Of a stretch of DNA of 64,000 bases, positions 15,569 to 24,835 are shown in pieces. Positions within the stretch are counted from its first letter, which is position 1. Each line of letters starts with the position of its first letter. The notes under the pieces are model-generated. The model did no database searches, had not been told where the DNA came from, and saw only the letters and a program-made list of their open reading frames with translations. Position numbers and translations under genes: made by a program. The stretch covers positions 1-64,000 of the forward strand of contig JAEUNZ010000041.1 in assembly GCA_016790965.1 (NCBI GenBank), read 5' to 3'. Source of the stretch: SSSZ01 sp016790965 (GTDB taxonomy: Bacteria; Pseudomonadota; Gammaproteobacteria; Burkholderiales; Rhodocyclaceae).

Positions 15569-15643
15569 AGATCGTCGTGCTGATGTTGCAAGGACCGGGG
15601 CTGAAATTCCGGACGAATATCGATGCTGCCAGCCCCTTGGATC

Positions 15644-16720
15644 TTATTTGTCGGCGACAGCTTCGATCGTAAACTGATAGCTGTTTCCGCTGATCAGTTC
15701 GACGGTGGGGCGATAGTGCCCGGGCAGGTTACCGGTTCTGAACTGAATGGGTAGCAAGCCGGGATTCGGTTTACCACCACCCGCGCCGGCCGGGTACGCA
15801 GCGTGTCTCGAGACTTCGCCGGACAGGACGGGTTTTCCGTTGGACCCCAGGGGGCTACTTGCCTCCTGGCCCGTGGCGCCTTGCGGAGCGGCTCCGATAA
15901 TGCCGCCGACGACTTTGTCGACCACCGCATCGAGCACCTTGTCGCCGTTGGTGTCTTGCACCAGCAGCCCCCCGGTGTACCGCGGGAACCGATTCAGATC
16001 GCGTGGCGCAATGCCGACATTGTTCAGGGAACTGGCCGCCTCGCCCCACAGCAGGAGGCCCAGCGGGTGAGGAACGATCTGATTCGGACGGGCCTTCTGG
16101 AAGTCCGAATTCACCCCCGGAGGAAGGTGAAAGTTCGTCGGCGCCAGTCGCGCGATCGGCGGGTCGGCAAGCACCTTGATGACGCCGCCCCAGCTGGCCT
16201 TCACGCTCCCATCGGCCGAGACATGCTTGACAGAAACTGGGTATTCGCCCGGATCAGGATTGAGAAACGTTCGACCGCGAAGGTGTATGATTTTTATCCC
16301 CGGCGCATTCTGGCCGTCCGTTCCGATGTCCTGAAGTGCTCTAACGGTCATGGCGTGGGCGCCCTGGTCGTAGCCGACGAGGTACTGTCCGGCGAGCTTG
16401 ACTGCGCCCTGTGGCCATCCCTTGGTCAGTACCAGATTGGTATCGGCGTCGGACTTCACCTGAACCTGATCATTGCGCTTGAATGCCGCAGGCAGTTCAA
16501 GCCGGATCGAATCCCCTGAACGCATCGCCAGACCAGGCGTTGCGGGGTTGCCGTCGGCGGTCAGGGCAAACACGTAATCGGTTGCCTGCCCGGCGACATG
16601 GCCGTCAAAACTGATCGGAGCCGGCCCGATACCGAGCGAGCGGGCCGGCGTCGTCGGCACGGTGCTGCATGCGGTCAGTGCGATGGCGACTGCGGCACTT
16701 GCGGTGGACGTCTTGAACAT
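15644..16720 (-). CDS. Secreted lipoprotein of unknown function
   Basis: 358 aa from the ATG at 16720 with AGGAG upstream. A lipoprotein signal (MFKTSTASAAVAIALTACS) gives a lipidated Cys at about residue 18. The mature protein is Gly/Pro/Val-rich and beta-looking, with ISFDGHVAGQATDYVFAL, RSGDSIRLELPAAF and a DTNGDKVLDAVVDKVVGG segment resembling a dockerin/EF-hand calcium loop (DTNGDKVLD). No known family is recognised. It is convergent with the redoxin gene and 75 bp from it; that gap has a weak 7-bp hairpin (AGCACGA/TCGTGCT) but no U-tract. Confidence 0.7.
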   Translation of the reverse strand: MFKTSTASAAVAIALTACSTVPTTPARSLGIGPAPISFDGHVAGQATDYVFALTADGNPATPGLAMRSGDSIRLELPAAFKRNDQVQVKSDADTNLVLTKGWPQGAVKLAGQYLVGYDQGAHAMTVRALQDIGTDGQNAPGIKIIHLRGRTFLNPDPGEYPVSVKHVSADGSVKASWGGVIKVLADPPIARLAPTNFHLPPGVNSDFQKARPNQIVPHPLGLLLWGEAASSLNNVGIAPRDLNRFPRYTGGLLVQDTNGDKVLDAVVDKVVGGIIGAAPQGATGQEASSPLGSNGKPVLSGEVSRHAAYPAGAGGGKPNPGLLPIQFRTGNLPGHYRPTVELISGNSYQFTIEAVADK

Positions 16721-16835
16721 GAATGGAACTCCTGAGGAGAAGTTGTGGCAATGGATCTTGCCGGCGCCAATCAATCGAGTCGGCACCTCACGGAATCATT
16801 GCGCTCTTCCTTAGACGTCATGGATTCTGGTTTTC

Positions 16836-17090
16836 TTACAGCGGCTGCCCGTCGTCGTCAGATCGAATCGGCAGAGCACGAGCGCCGCTGTAACTGGCGA
16901 CGAGGAACGGTACAAGGTAGTTGAGCAGAGCATTGCCGACCATCAGGCTGTGGCCGGCGACAAGGTATTCACCCTGGTTGATCAGATTGAGCAGGGTGCC
17001 GACGACCGCGCTGACTTTTATTGCGTTGGCGAAGATCTTTGGCGAAACCATGGCTCTGAAAAAGCGTCGCCAGCATTCTCTGTTATTCAC
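16836..17090 (-). CDS. nrtS: NrtS-like small membrane protein (nitrate/nitrite transporter family)
   Basis: 84 aa with two hydrophobic helices: KIFANAIKVSAVVGTLLNLINQGEYL and ALLNYLVPFLVASYSGARAL. The pattern KVSxVVGTxLNLINQ...LNYxVPFxVASYS matches NrtS proteins described as nitrate/nitrite transporters. The GTG at 17090 overlaps the TGA of the upstream c-di-GMP gene (GTGA), so the two are translated together. An internal ATG (residue 14) is an alternative start. The nitrate role is taken from the family. Confidence 0.72.
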   Translation of the reverse strand: MNNRECWRRFFRAMVSPKIFANAIKVSAVVGTLLNLINQGEYLVAGHSLMVGNALLNYLVPFLVASYSGARALPIRSDDDGQPL

Positions 17091-19399
17091 GGTGCAACGG
17101 ATTCACTCAAATTGCGTGCGTCGTCGCGCTGTTTTTCGAGCATTGCGCGTACTTCGCCGGCAGGTTTTGGGCGGCTGAAAAGATAACCCTGAAATTCTTC
17201 GCAGCCGTAGTCGCCCAGCAGACGGCGATGCTCGTCGGTTTCGACACCCTCAGCGATGACAGCAAGTCCAAGACTGTGCCCGAGAGCGATGACTGCCCGT
17301 GCGATCGCCGCGTCACTGGCATCTTCCGTCATGTTGCGAACGAAAGACTGATCGATCTTCAGCTTGTCGATGGGAAAGCGCTTGAGATAGGCCAGCGAGG
17401 AATAGCCCGTGCCGAAGTCGTCGATGGACAGCCTTACGCCGATTTTCTTGAACGACTGAAGCTTCTCGATCGCCGCGCCAACATCATGCATCGCCGCGCC
17501 TTCCGTGACCTCCAGTTCCAGCAAGTGTGGCTCCAGCCCATTTTCATTCAGCGCAATACGTACCGTACGCTCAAGGTCCGGATCGACAAACTGGCGCGGC
17601 GAAATGTTGACAGCCATCACGACCGGCGGAAGACCCGCATCCTGCCAGTCGCGGAGTTGAGCGCAGGCGGTAGCCAATACCCAGTTACCAAGTTCGTTGA
17701 TGAGGCCGGTCTCCTCCGCAACGGGGATGAAGTCGGCCGGCGATATCATTCCCTTGATCGGATGCCGCCAGCGAATCAGGGCCTCGACGCCGATGATCCG
17801 GCAACTCTCCAGTTCCACCTGTGGCTGGTAAAACAGCTCAAACTCGCCACGCTCGACGGCGCGACGCAGACTGTGTTCGACTTCAAGTCGTTCGAGCGCC
17901 AGGGCATTCATCGCCGGCAGGTAATGGATCGCGCCCCCACCACCAAAGCGCTTTGCCTGTTGGAGCGCGGTGTCGGCATTTCGCAGCAGCGCCCCGGCAT
18001 CGGCACCGTCGTCCGGGAAGCTTGCAATGCCAATGTTCAAGGCGAAGAACAGTTCGCGGCCGTCGACCACAAATGGCGAGGCCATTGCCTGCTGCGCGCG
18101 CGCCGCGAAATCGGCAGCGTCGCTCGTCTTTTCGACGCGCGGCAGAAGTGCCGCGAAGAGATCGCCGTCAAATCGGTGAATGCAGCACGCAATCTGACTA
18201 CTGCCGGCAAGGGGAGCCAGGCGCTCCGCGATTTGCCTGAGGACGAGCTCCGCCACCCCGTGCCCGAGCGTATTGACGAGGGCCTGAAACCGATCGACGC
18301 TGATCAGCAGGATCGCGCCCCCACGGCCGGCAGTCGTCGCTTCGCCGAGAAGATCCTGAAAGCGCCGCCGATTGGGGAGGCCGGTCAGGATGTCGTTAAA
18401 GGCTTGAAATTCAAGTTGTGCTTCGGCACGTTTGCGCTCAGTGATATCCGACAGATAGACGTGATAGCTGTCGAGATCATCGAATCGGTGAATGACGATG
18501 CCGACAATACGTTCGCCGACCGCATATTCCCAGCGCAGCCGGTCGTCGCCGTTTACCCCGATCGCGCTTGTGCGGACCATGAGATCGTCGGGCAACAGGG
18601 CCGTCGGCGAGGAAACCTCCAGGGATGTGGCCAGCGCAACGGCGCCAGGATTGGCATAGGCGAGTGTTCCGTCGAGGTGCAGGCTGATCACCGGATTGGG
18701 ATTGCGCTCCGGGAACAGCGCCAAGCGACGACGCTCCTGAGCCTCCTTGAGATAGGCAGACACAAAGTAGCCAATCACGAGGGTTGCAAGGAGGATCATC
18801 ACGCTGAATACCGCCACCAGGAAGATGATGTCGCGAAGGCGCGCGGTCGTTGCTTCGCCGCGATTTTCTGCCTGCGCCTGAACTCCGCTGGCAAGAACAT
18901 CGAGTCGATCGCTCAATGCTGTTGCATTGGCCGACAATCGTTCCATCGTCGTACGCACCTTCGCGATATCGACGTGACTCGAATCCAGCGCACGATCGAG
19001 ATCGCCGCTTAGCTGCTCGGCGCTCCGTTGCAGATCTTCCAGGACGTCGAGCTGAAGTTTTCCCTCGTGATCGGTGATCGCGGTCCGAAGGTACTGCATG
19101 CGAGGAGCCGTTCCTTCGCGCACGACGGCGACACGGGCGCGGAAGCGGTCTCGATCCGTGCTGTTGTAAAACTCGCTCGCGATTCGCTCGCTGTCCGCAG
19201 TCGCACCCTTGAGCTCCGCAATGACCCGAAGGGTCGGCAAATCGCGATCGATCAGCGGACGAGCGACATCGAGAACGGCTTCGCTGCGCAAATAGGTCAG
19301 CAACGACAAGAGGACTCCCATCACGAGGGCGATCGAACTGAAAGTCCACCAGCGAAGATTCATCGATATAGGCGGCATTGCTTCCTCAAGAGAATTCAT
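17087..19399 (-). CDS. Membrane GGDEF-EAL protein with degenerate GGDEF (c-di-GMP phosphodiesterase)
   Basis: 770 aa. An N-terminal TM (residues ~17-37), a ~150-residue periplasmic helical sensor (Arg/Glu-rich four-helix type) and a second TM (~190-215) precede a PAS segment, a GGDEF domain and an EAL domain. The GGDEF signature reads FDGDLF, so cyclase activity is unlikely. The EAL domain keeps EALIRWRHP, NISPRQF, EVTE, IDDFGTGYS, KIDQSF and EGVET, so it should hydrolyse c-di-GMP. It is coupled to nrtS downstream, suggesting a nitrate or anion cue, which is inference. An ATG a few codons in is an alternative start. Confidence 0.9.
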   Translation of the reverse strand: MNSLEEAMPPISMNLRWWTFSSIALVMGVLLSLLTYLRSEAVLDVARPLIDRDLPTLRVIAELKGATADSERIASEFYNSTDRDRFRARVAVVREGTAPRMQYLRTAITDHEGKLQLDVLEDLQRSAEQLSGDLDRALDSSHVDIAKVRTTMERLSANATALSDRLDVLASGVQAQAENRGEATTARLRDIIFLVAVFSVMILLATLVIGYFVSAYLKEAQERRRLALFPERNPNPVISLHLDGTLAYANPGAVALATSLEVSSPTALLPDDLMVRTSAIGVNGDDRLRWEYAVGERIVGIVIHRFDDLDSYHVYLSDITERKRAEAQLEFQAFNDILTGLPNRRRFQDLLGEATTAGRGGAILLISVDRFQALVNTLGHGVAELVLRQIAERLAPLAGSSQIACCIHRFDGDLFAALLPRVEKTSDAADFAARAQQAMASPFVVDGRELFFALNIGIASFPDDGADAGALLRNADTALQQAKRFGGGGAIHYLPAMNALALERLEVEHSLRRAVERGEFELFYQPQVELESCRIIGVEALIRWRHPIKGMISPADFIPVAEETGLINELGNWVLATACAQLRDWQDAGLPPVVMAVNISPRQFVDPDLERTVRIALNENGLEPHLLELEVTEGAAMHDVGAAIEKLQSFKKIGVRLSIDDFGTGYSSLAYLKRFPIDKLKIDQSFVRNMTEDASDAAIARAVIALGHSLGLAVIAEGVETDEHRRLLGDYGCEEFQGYLFSRPKPAGEVRAMLEKQRDDARNLSESVAP

Positions 19400-19694
19400 C
19401 GCTCCTTCTGGCGAAAATCTACGCAGATATGCAATGAAAGAATTGCGGGGGGCTTGGCAGCATCCGACAGCGGCCCCATGACTGACAAGTAGACGTTCGA
19501 CGACGCCGTGCTCTTACAGGAGCACGAAAGACCGTGCAGTATCAAATCGACGCAGAGGAAGGCGCGATCAGGCCGACAAGACAGGATAATCTCCCATTAT
19601 CCAATGTAAGAAAGCATGGTTTACGGTTCAGCTTTACTGCGTCCGTAGTATGTAATATCGTAGTATGTATTACGGTACGAAATACGAGGCGACC
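19400..19694. promoter_or_regulatory. Divergent promoter region with tandem 15-bp repeats before kfrA-like gene 1
   Basis: A 295-bp gap. CGTAGTATGTAATAT at 19644-19658 is followed directly by CGTAGTATGTATTAC at 19659-19673, a tandem repeat ending 21 bp before the kfrA-like start. KfrA proteins repress their own genes by binding repeats at the promoter, so this is the likely operator. A hairpin CGTGCTC/GAGCACG lies at 19507-19526. No ORF is supported. Confidence 0.5.
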
Positions 19695-20804
19695 ATGGCC
19701 AGAGGCGGCATCTACAAGTCCGAGGTGCTCCGCGCCCGCGACAAGCTCGTGGCGATGGGTCGGTATCCGTCGATCGACGCGATCCGTACCGAGCTCGGTG
19801 ATACCGGCTCTAAGGCGACCATCCACCGGTATCTCAAGGAAATCGAGGAAGAGGAAGGTGGCGGCGTCGGCAAGAAGGTCGCGGCCAGCGAGGCCATCCA
19901 GGATCTGGTGGCGCGCCTGGCAGCACGACTGCACGAGGAGGCCGATACGCGCATCGCCGAGGGCGTCGCACGACACGTCGCCTTGGCACAGCAGCAGTCG
20001 GACGCGGCCGCCGGCCTGAGAAAGGAAGCCGAGGCTTTCCGGCTCGAGCTCGAACGTACCCAGCAGGCGCTCGCCGACGAGCAGGCACGCCACCGCGAGA
20101 CCGCGGAGACGCTGCGTCGTGAAACCTTGACCCGGACACAACTCGCCCAGCAGGTCTCAGACTTGCAAGATCGCGTGGCCGTCGGCGAGCAGCACCGGCA
20201 ATCGCTCGAAGACAAGCACCAGCACGCCCGCGACGCCCTGAAGCACTTTCGTCAATCAGCCAAGGAACAGCGCGAACAGGAGTTGCGCCAGCATGAACAG
20301 CAGGTCCAATACCTGCAGGGAGAGCTTCGAGCCGTAAACCGAACGCTCGCGACCAAACAGGAGGAGGTCGTTCGGCATCAACAGGAGAGCCACCGGTCGA
20401 CGACTGAACTGGCCCGGACGCAATCCGATCTGCAGCAGGCGCGAAGCGAACTGCGGGCGCTGACGCAGGTCAAGGAGCAAGTGGCGTCGACGGAGCAACG
20501 AGCCGACGAGATCGGACGGCGCCTCGTCGAACAGCAAGCACTTGTTGATCGGCTGACCGAACGCAATGCAACTGTGGAGCAGCACGCCACTGAACTGCGG
20601 GACCGGGCGCAGGCGCTCGAAATCGAACTGGCCACCGCGCGAGCGGCGTCAATGACTCACGACCAACTCATTGCCGATATCCGCGCGCAATTCGATGTGG
20701 CGAAACCGGTCGAGACAACGGAAGCGGCCAAAGGCAGTGGCACGAAACCGCAACGAAGGGCACAGGCTAAAGGTCAAAATCCTGAATCTAAATCAGCGAC
20801 ATAG
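19695..20804 (+). CDS. kfrA: KfrA-type DNA-binding protein with long coiled coil (copy 1)
   Basis: 369 aa from the ATG at 19695, GAGG 6 nt upstream. The N-terminal ~110 residues form a KfrA_N DNA-binding domain: VLRARDKLVAMGRYPSIDAIRTELGDTGSKATIHRYLKEIEEEE is its helix-turn-helix core. Residues ~110-340 are almost continuous heptad-like Gln/Glu/Arg/Ala coiled coil, and the tail is basic (KPQRRAQAKG). Plasmid KfrA proteins bind DNA and aid partition; chromosomal copies are also linked to mobile islands. No par or rep gene is nearby. Confidence 0.85.
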   Translation: MARGGIYKSEVLRARDKLVAMGRYPSIDAIRTELGDTGSKATIHRYLKEIEEEEGGGVGKKVAASEAIQDLVARLAARLHEEADTRIAEGVARHVALAQQQSDAAAGLRKEAEAFRLELERTQQALADEQARHRETAETLRRETLTRTQLAQQVSDLQDRVAVGEQHRQSLEDKHQHARDALKHFRQSAKEQREQELRQHEQQVQYLQGELRAVNRTLATKQEEVVRHQQESHRSTTELARTQSDLQQARSELRALTQVKEQVASTEQRADEIGRRLVEQQALVDRLTERNATVEQHATELRDRAQALEIELATARAASMTHDQLIADIRAQFDVAKPVETTEAAKGSGTKPQRRAQAKGQNPESKSAT

Positions 20805-20948
20805 GCCATTTTTTGCTGACTTTTACATGAATCCCTGCCGACCCTCAAGTTCTCTATCGGCGCAACGGATGGCAGCGCCGTTGCTTCGAGCGTCGTCAAC
20901 GAGACTTCCGGCATCTAGGCACATTCCCCAGGATGAAACCGATATGAT

Positions 20949-20978
20949 TATTTGACACTATACGGTTAATGTCAAATA
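20949..20978. promoter_or_regulatory. Palindromic operator candidate upstream of kfrA-like gene 2
   Basis: Perfect 9-bp arms TATTTGACA (20949-20957) and TGTCAAATA (20970-20978) with a 12-nt centre, in the AT-rich 269-bp gap between the two KfrA-like genes. TTGACA inside the left arm could also be a -35 box. The rest of the gap has no credible gene. Confidence 0.5.
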
Positions 20979-21002
20979 TTCGTGGCTGTTGGTTAGTTTA
21001 TT

Positions 21003-21015
21003 AACGTTATACGTT
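21003..21015. promoter_or_regulatory. Second small palindrome upstream of kfrA-like gene 2
   Basis: AACGT-TAT-ACGTT, symmetric about the central A, 59 bp before the ATG at 21074. Together with the larger palindrome 25 bp upstream it suggests a two-site operator. A short palindrome can occur by chance in AT-rich DNA. Confidence 0.3.
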
Positions 21016-21073
21016 GTATTATTTGCGCTTAACCACAAGCCGCCCGACCAGTAACGGCCAGAGGAGCCAGGAC

Positions 21074-22132
21074 ATGACCACCGAAGCCCAAATCCACGCC
21101 GACATCGAGGCTCTACGCGCCCGGATTCCCGATACCCAGGAGCTGTACCGCGAGGTCTGCACTGTGCTCTTCTTCCGCTACGGCGTTACGCCGACGGCCA
21201 ACAAGCTGTATCAGTACGTCCGAAAAGGCAGCATGTCGGCACCGGCGGAAGCCTTGGCAAAATTCTGGGAGGACTTGCGAGAAAAGAGCCGGGTGAGAAT
21301 CGAGCACCCCGATCTGCCCGATACACTGAAGGCTGCGGCCGGCGACTTGGTGGCGACTATTTGGATCCAGGCCCAGGCGGCCGCCCAGGAGGGATTGGCA
21401 GCCTTTCGGGCCGAGGCCCAGGCTGCTGTCGTGGAAGCGCAAACGGCCAAAGGCGCAGCCGACGATGAACGAATGGCTGCACAGAAGGACCTGGAGCAGG
21501 CTCGGCTGTCTGCCCAAGCGGCCGCGGATCGGACCCTGGGCCTGGAGCGAGAACTGGCCGCCGAGCGGGCCGCCAAAGAGGCCCTATCGTCGCAGTTGGA
21601 GGCTGCCGGACGCCAGCAGGCTAGCCTCGAAATGGCACTCGCCGAGGCTCGCCGCGATTTCGCGGCGGAACTGGAGAAACTACGCCAGGCCCTGCAGCGG
21701 TCAGAAGAACGTTACGAGGCAACGGAAAAGCGCGCCTTGCTGGAAATCGACCGCGAGCGGACAGCGGCTTCCAAATTGCAGAAAGAATTGAGCCAGCTCC
21801 GGCAAACACAACAGGAAACCGCGGAGCGGAATCGTGCCGAAATTGCCCAACTACAAGGTGATCTCGGCGAATCCAGGCAAAAGCTTGGTGTGGCCGAGGG
21901 GGCACTGAACGAAATGCGGGCTGCCAATCAGCAGCAAGTGGAGCAGTTACAGTCCCTCAGAACCGCGCTTGCGGAGGGCGATACCCACAAAGCGCTGTTG
22001 CTGCGCGACTTGGAGACTTGCCAGAGTAACGCTACCGCGCTTGCAGAAGAACTGCAGCAACTCCGTGCGACGCTGCCCGCTGGCGATGGGAAAAGACGTC
22101 CAAAAAAGAGCGAGAAAGCCACCAGCGCGTAA
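21074..22132 (+). CDS. KfrA-type DNA-binding protein with long coiled coil (copy 2)
   Basis: 352 aa from the ATG at 21074 (GAGGAG 7-8 nt upstream). The N-terminal KfrA_N-like domain covers residues ~1-100: DTQELYREVCTVLFFRYGVTPTANKLYQYVRKGSMSAPAEALAKFWEDLREKSR. From ~115 to ~335 it is coiled coil rich in Ala, Glu, Gln and Arg, with a basic tail (GKRRPKKSEK). It is clearly diverged from copy 1 in the DNA-binding part, so the pair probably recognises different operators. Confidence 0.82.
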   Translation: MTTEAQIHADIEALRARIPDTQELYREVCTVLFFRYGVTPTANKLYQYVRKGSMSAPAEALAKFWEDLREKSRVRIEHPDLPDTLKAAAGDLVATIWIQAQAAAQEGLAAFRAEAQAAVVEAQTAKGAADDERMAAQKDLEQARLSAQAAADRTLGLERELAAERAAKEALSSQLEAAGRQQASLEMALAEARRDFAAELEKLRQALQRSEERYEATEKRALLEIDRERTAASKLQKELSQLRQTQQETAERNRAEIAQLQGDLGESRQKLGVAEGALNEMRAANQQQVEQLQSLRTALAEGDTHKALLLRDLETCQSNATALAEELQQLRATLPAGDGKRRPKKSEKATSA

Positions 22133-22170
22133 TTCAATGGCCACGTAAATTCAAATGCTTAGGAGTGTCC

Positions 22171-22587
22171 GTGGGGGAATTTTTGCTTCATCCCGGCTTT
22201 ACCCCGACCACTGCCCGACTCATCGGTTTGCTCGTCTTCCTGATCGGTGTCCTGTCCGGCGCGCTGCTGGTCGCCCTGCCCTTCGTCGCCGCTGTCGAAG
22301 CCGATCCGCTCGTAATGGGACTCCTCTTTGCCGTCTGCCTGGCCTTTGGGCTGCCGCTGTACGCCTCCGGCAGCGGCCGGGTCGAGGCCTTGCGCATCGC
22401 GGCGGCGGCGCTTCTCGGCCTGGGCGTATTTTCCCTGCTCGGGCTCTTCGTGGATGGAACGGGACTCCTTGCGGCCCTTCGGCCTCTCTACGTGCTGTGG
22501 CTGATGCTTCCCGCCGGGCTGCTGGGCGGCTTGCTCCTCAACTACTTCGCGGGCGCCCTGGAGCGCATCGACCCCGCTCCCCGTTGA
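22171..22587 (+). CDS. Four-helix inner membrane protein of unknown function
   Basis: 138 aa with four hydrophobic helices (LIGLLVFLIGVLSGALLVALPFV; PLVMGLLFAVCLAFGLPLYA; IAAAALLGLGVFSLLGLF; YVLWLMLPAGLLGGLLLNYF). The GTG at 22171 is chosen because AGGAG at 22161-22165 sits 5 nt before it; the GTG at 22165 would overlap that site. No family is recognised. Its 3' end overlaps the convergent ygiQ gene by 46 bp. Confidence 0.68.
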   Translation: MGEFLLHPGFTPTTARLIGLLVFLIGVLSGALLVALPFVAAVEADPLVMGLLFAVCLAFGLPLYASGSGRVEALRIAAAALLGLGVFSLLGLFVDGTGLLAALRPLYVLWLMLPAGLLGGLLLNYFAGALERIDPAPR

Positions 22588-24674
22588 GCCCGGACGGGCG
22601 TCGTGCGGCGTGCAGGCACGCCTGTCCCTGCCGGCTGCCAGGCCGGAATCAGCTGTTTCTTGCCGTTGCCGATGAGGTCGGCCCGCCCCATGGCCTTGAG
22701 GGCGTCGCGCAGGAGGGGCCAGTTTTCCGGATCGTGATAGCGCAGGAAGGCCTTGTGGAGCTTTCTTTGACGGACATTGCGCACGGCACCGACGGTTTCC
22801 CCGCCCTGCCGCTGCAGCTTCCTCAGCGGGTTGCGCTCGCTGTGATACATGGTGGTGGCCAGAGCCATGGGTGTGGGCAGGAAGGTCTGCACCTGATCCA
22901 GGCGGAAGTTGTTGCGCTTCAGCCAGAGCGCGAGGTTGAGCATGTCCTCGTCCGTCGTCCCCGGATGGGCGGCGATGAAATAGGGGATCAGGTACTGTTC
23001 CTTGCCCGCCTCCCGAGAGAATCGCTCGAAGAGCTGCTTGAAGCGGTCGTAGGCGCCGATGCCGGGCTTCATCATCTTGGAAAGGGGCCCCGCCTCGGTG
23101 TGTTCGGGGGCGATCTTCAGGTAGCCGCCCACGTGGTGGGTGACCAGTTCCTTGATGTATTCCGGCGAGCGCACGGCCAGGTCGTAGCGCAGGCCGGAGC
23201 CAATCAGCACCTTCTTCACCCCCGGCAGGCTGCGGGCCTTGCGGTAGAGGGAGATCAGCTGGCTGTGGTCGGTCCCCAGGTTTTCGCAAATCTCGGGATA
23301 GACGCAGGAGAGCCGGCGGCAGGACGCTTCGATCTTCTCGTCCTTGCACTTCAGGTGGTACATGTTTGCGGTGGGGCCGCCCAGGTCGGAGACGATGCCG
23401 GTAAAGCCGGGGGTCTTGTCCCGCATCTCCTCGATTTCGCGCAGCACGGATTCTTCCGAGCGGCTCTGGATGATGCGTCCCTCGTGCTCGGTGATGGAGC
23501 AGAAGGTGCAGCCGCCGAAGCATCCACGCATGATATTGACCGAGAAGCGAATCATCTCCCAGGCCGGGATTTTGGCCTCGCCGTAGGCGGGATGGGGCCG
23601 GCGGGCATAGGGCAACTCGTAAACGCGGTCCAGTTCCTCGGTGGTCAGGGGCACCGGCGGCGGGTTGAGCCACACGTCCCGCTCGCCATGGGCCTGAACC
23701 AGCGCCCGGGCATTGCCGGGATTGGATTCCAGGTGGAAGGTGCGCGAGGCATGTGCGTAGAGGACCGGGTCGTCCTTCACCGCCTCGTAGGCCGGCAGGC
23801 GGACGACGGTATGAGCACGGCGATCACGGCGGGCAGCCAGCCGTTCGTCGCGGCTCATCAGCCTAACCACCTGGGCTTGTCCCACGCTGGCTGGGGGCGA
23901 CGGCACGGCGGCCATGGCGTAGGGGTCAGGGTGATGACCCACCGGCCCCGGCATATCGACCGCCGTGGAATCAAGTTCCTCCCATTCGTCGGAGGGCCGC
24001 CAACCCGGCCGCACCATGAAAGCGGTACCGCGGATGTCGCGCAGTTGCTCGACCGTTTCCCCCTTGGCCAAGCGGTGGGCCACCTCCACCACCGCTCGCT
24101 CGGCATTGCCGAAGACGAGGAGATCGGCTTTGGAATCGGGCAGGACGGAACGGCGTACCTTGTCCGCCCAGTAATCGTAGTGGGCGATGCGCCTGAGGCT
24201 CGCCTCGATGGAACCGATCACCACAGGCACCCCGGAAAAAGCCTCGCGGCAGCGCTGGGCATAGACCGTCACCGCCCGATCGGGGCGCTTGTTGGCCTCG
24301 GCGTTGGGGGTGTAGGCGTCGTCGGAGCGGATCTTGCGGTCGGAGGTATAGCGATTGACCATGGAATCCATGTTGCCGGCGGTCACCCCGAAGAACAGAT
24401 TGGGCTTCCCTAGCCGCTTGAAATCCGCCGCCGAGTGCCAGTCCGGCTGGCTGATGATGCCCACCCGGAAACCCTGGGCCTCCAGCAGCCGCCCGACCAA
24501 GGCCATGCCGAAGCTGGGATGGTCGATGTAGGCGTCGCCGGTGACCAGGATGACGTCGCAGGAATCCCAGCCCAAAGCCTCCATTTCCGCCCGACTCATG
24601 GGCAGGAAGGGCGCCGGGCCGAAGCGGTGCGCCCAGAATTTACGGTAGGAGAAAAGCGGTGCGGAGGATGCCAT
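22542..24674 (-). CDS. ygiQ: YgiQ-family radical SAM protein
   Basis: 710 aa from the ATG at 24674. It has the YgiQ N-terminal domain (SYRKFWAHRFGPAPFLPMSRAEMEALGWDSCDVILVTGDAYIDHPSFG), a radical SAM core with CFGGCTFC in NIMRGCFGGCTFCSITEHEGR, and the DUF3362-type C-terminus (QVQTFLPTPMALATTMYHS). YgiQ proteins are widespread with no settled substrate; a role in tRNA or cofactor modification has been proposed only by analogy. The length matches the family. Transcribed alone, convergent with the preceding membrane-protein gene. Confidence 0.94.
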   Translation of the reverse strand: MASSAPLFSYRKFWAHRFGPAPFLPMSRAEMEALGWDSCDVILVTGDAYIDHPSFGMALVGRLLEAQGFRVGIISQPDWHSAADFKRLGKPNLFFGVTAGNMDSMVNRYTSDRKIRSDDAYTPNAEANKRPDRAVTVYAQRCREAFSGVPVVIGSIEASLRRIAHYDYWADKVRRSVLPDSKADLLVFGNAERAVVEVAHRLAKGETVEQLRDIRGTAFMVRPGWRPSDEWEELDSTAVDMPGPVGHHPDPYAMAAVPSPPASVGQAQVVRLMSRDERLAARRDRRAHTVVRLPAYEAVKDDPVLYAHASRTFHLESNPGNARALVQAHGERDVWLNPPPVPLTTEELDRVYELPYARRPHPAYGEAKIPAWEMIRFSVNIMRGCFGGCTFCSITEHEGRIIQSRSEESVLREIEEMRDKTPGFTGIVSDLGGPTANMYHLKCKDEKIEASCRRLSCVYPEICENLGTDHSQLISLYRKARSLPGVKKVLIGSGLRYDLAVRSPEYIKELVTHHVGGYLKIAPEHTEAGPLSKMMKPGIGAYDRFKQLFERFSREAGKEQYLIPYFIAAHPGTTDEDMLNLALWLKRNNFRLDQVQTFLPTPMALATTMYHSERNPLRKLQRQGGETVGAVRNVRQRKLHKAFLRYHDPENWPLLRDALKAMGRADLIGNGKKQLIPAWQPAGTGVPARRTTPVRAQRGAGSMRSRAPAK

Positions 24675-24835
24675 GGACCGACGACTCGGCGTTGCGGGGT
24701 GCCATTTTCGCACGTCCGCCCCCTTTCCGCCCGGCTGGCCCCTTGGCATAATCGGCCAACCTCCTTTTGGTCAGCTCCCATGCTCCTGCCCCCGTATTCC
24801 CGCCTGTCGTGGCGAATCTTCCCGAGCGATCGACC

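Noticed and set aside
15569..15643. Bidirectional terminator between the redoxin and lipoprotein genes
   Set aside because: Only a 7-bp stem with a 9-nt loop and no T-run on either strand.
17087..19399. Diguanylate cyclase activity for the first GGDEF-EAL protein
   Set aside because: The catalytic motif reads FDGDLF, lacking the second Gly/Glu pattern required.
22155..24413. Long open frame (~750 codons) on the plus strand
   Set aside because: Antisense to the clear YgiQ gene, composed of low-complexity Gly/Arg/Pro-rich sequence typical of GC-rich shadow frames.
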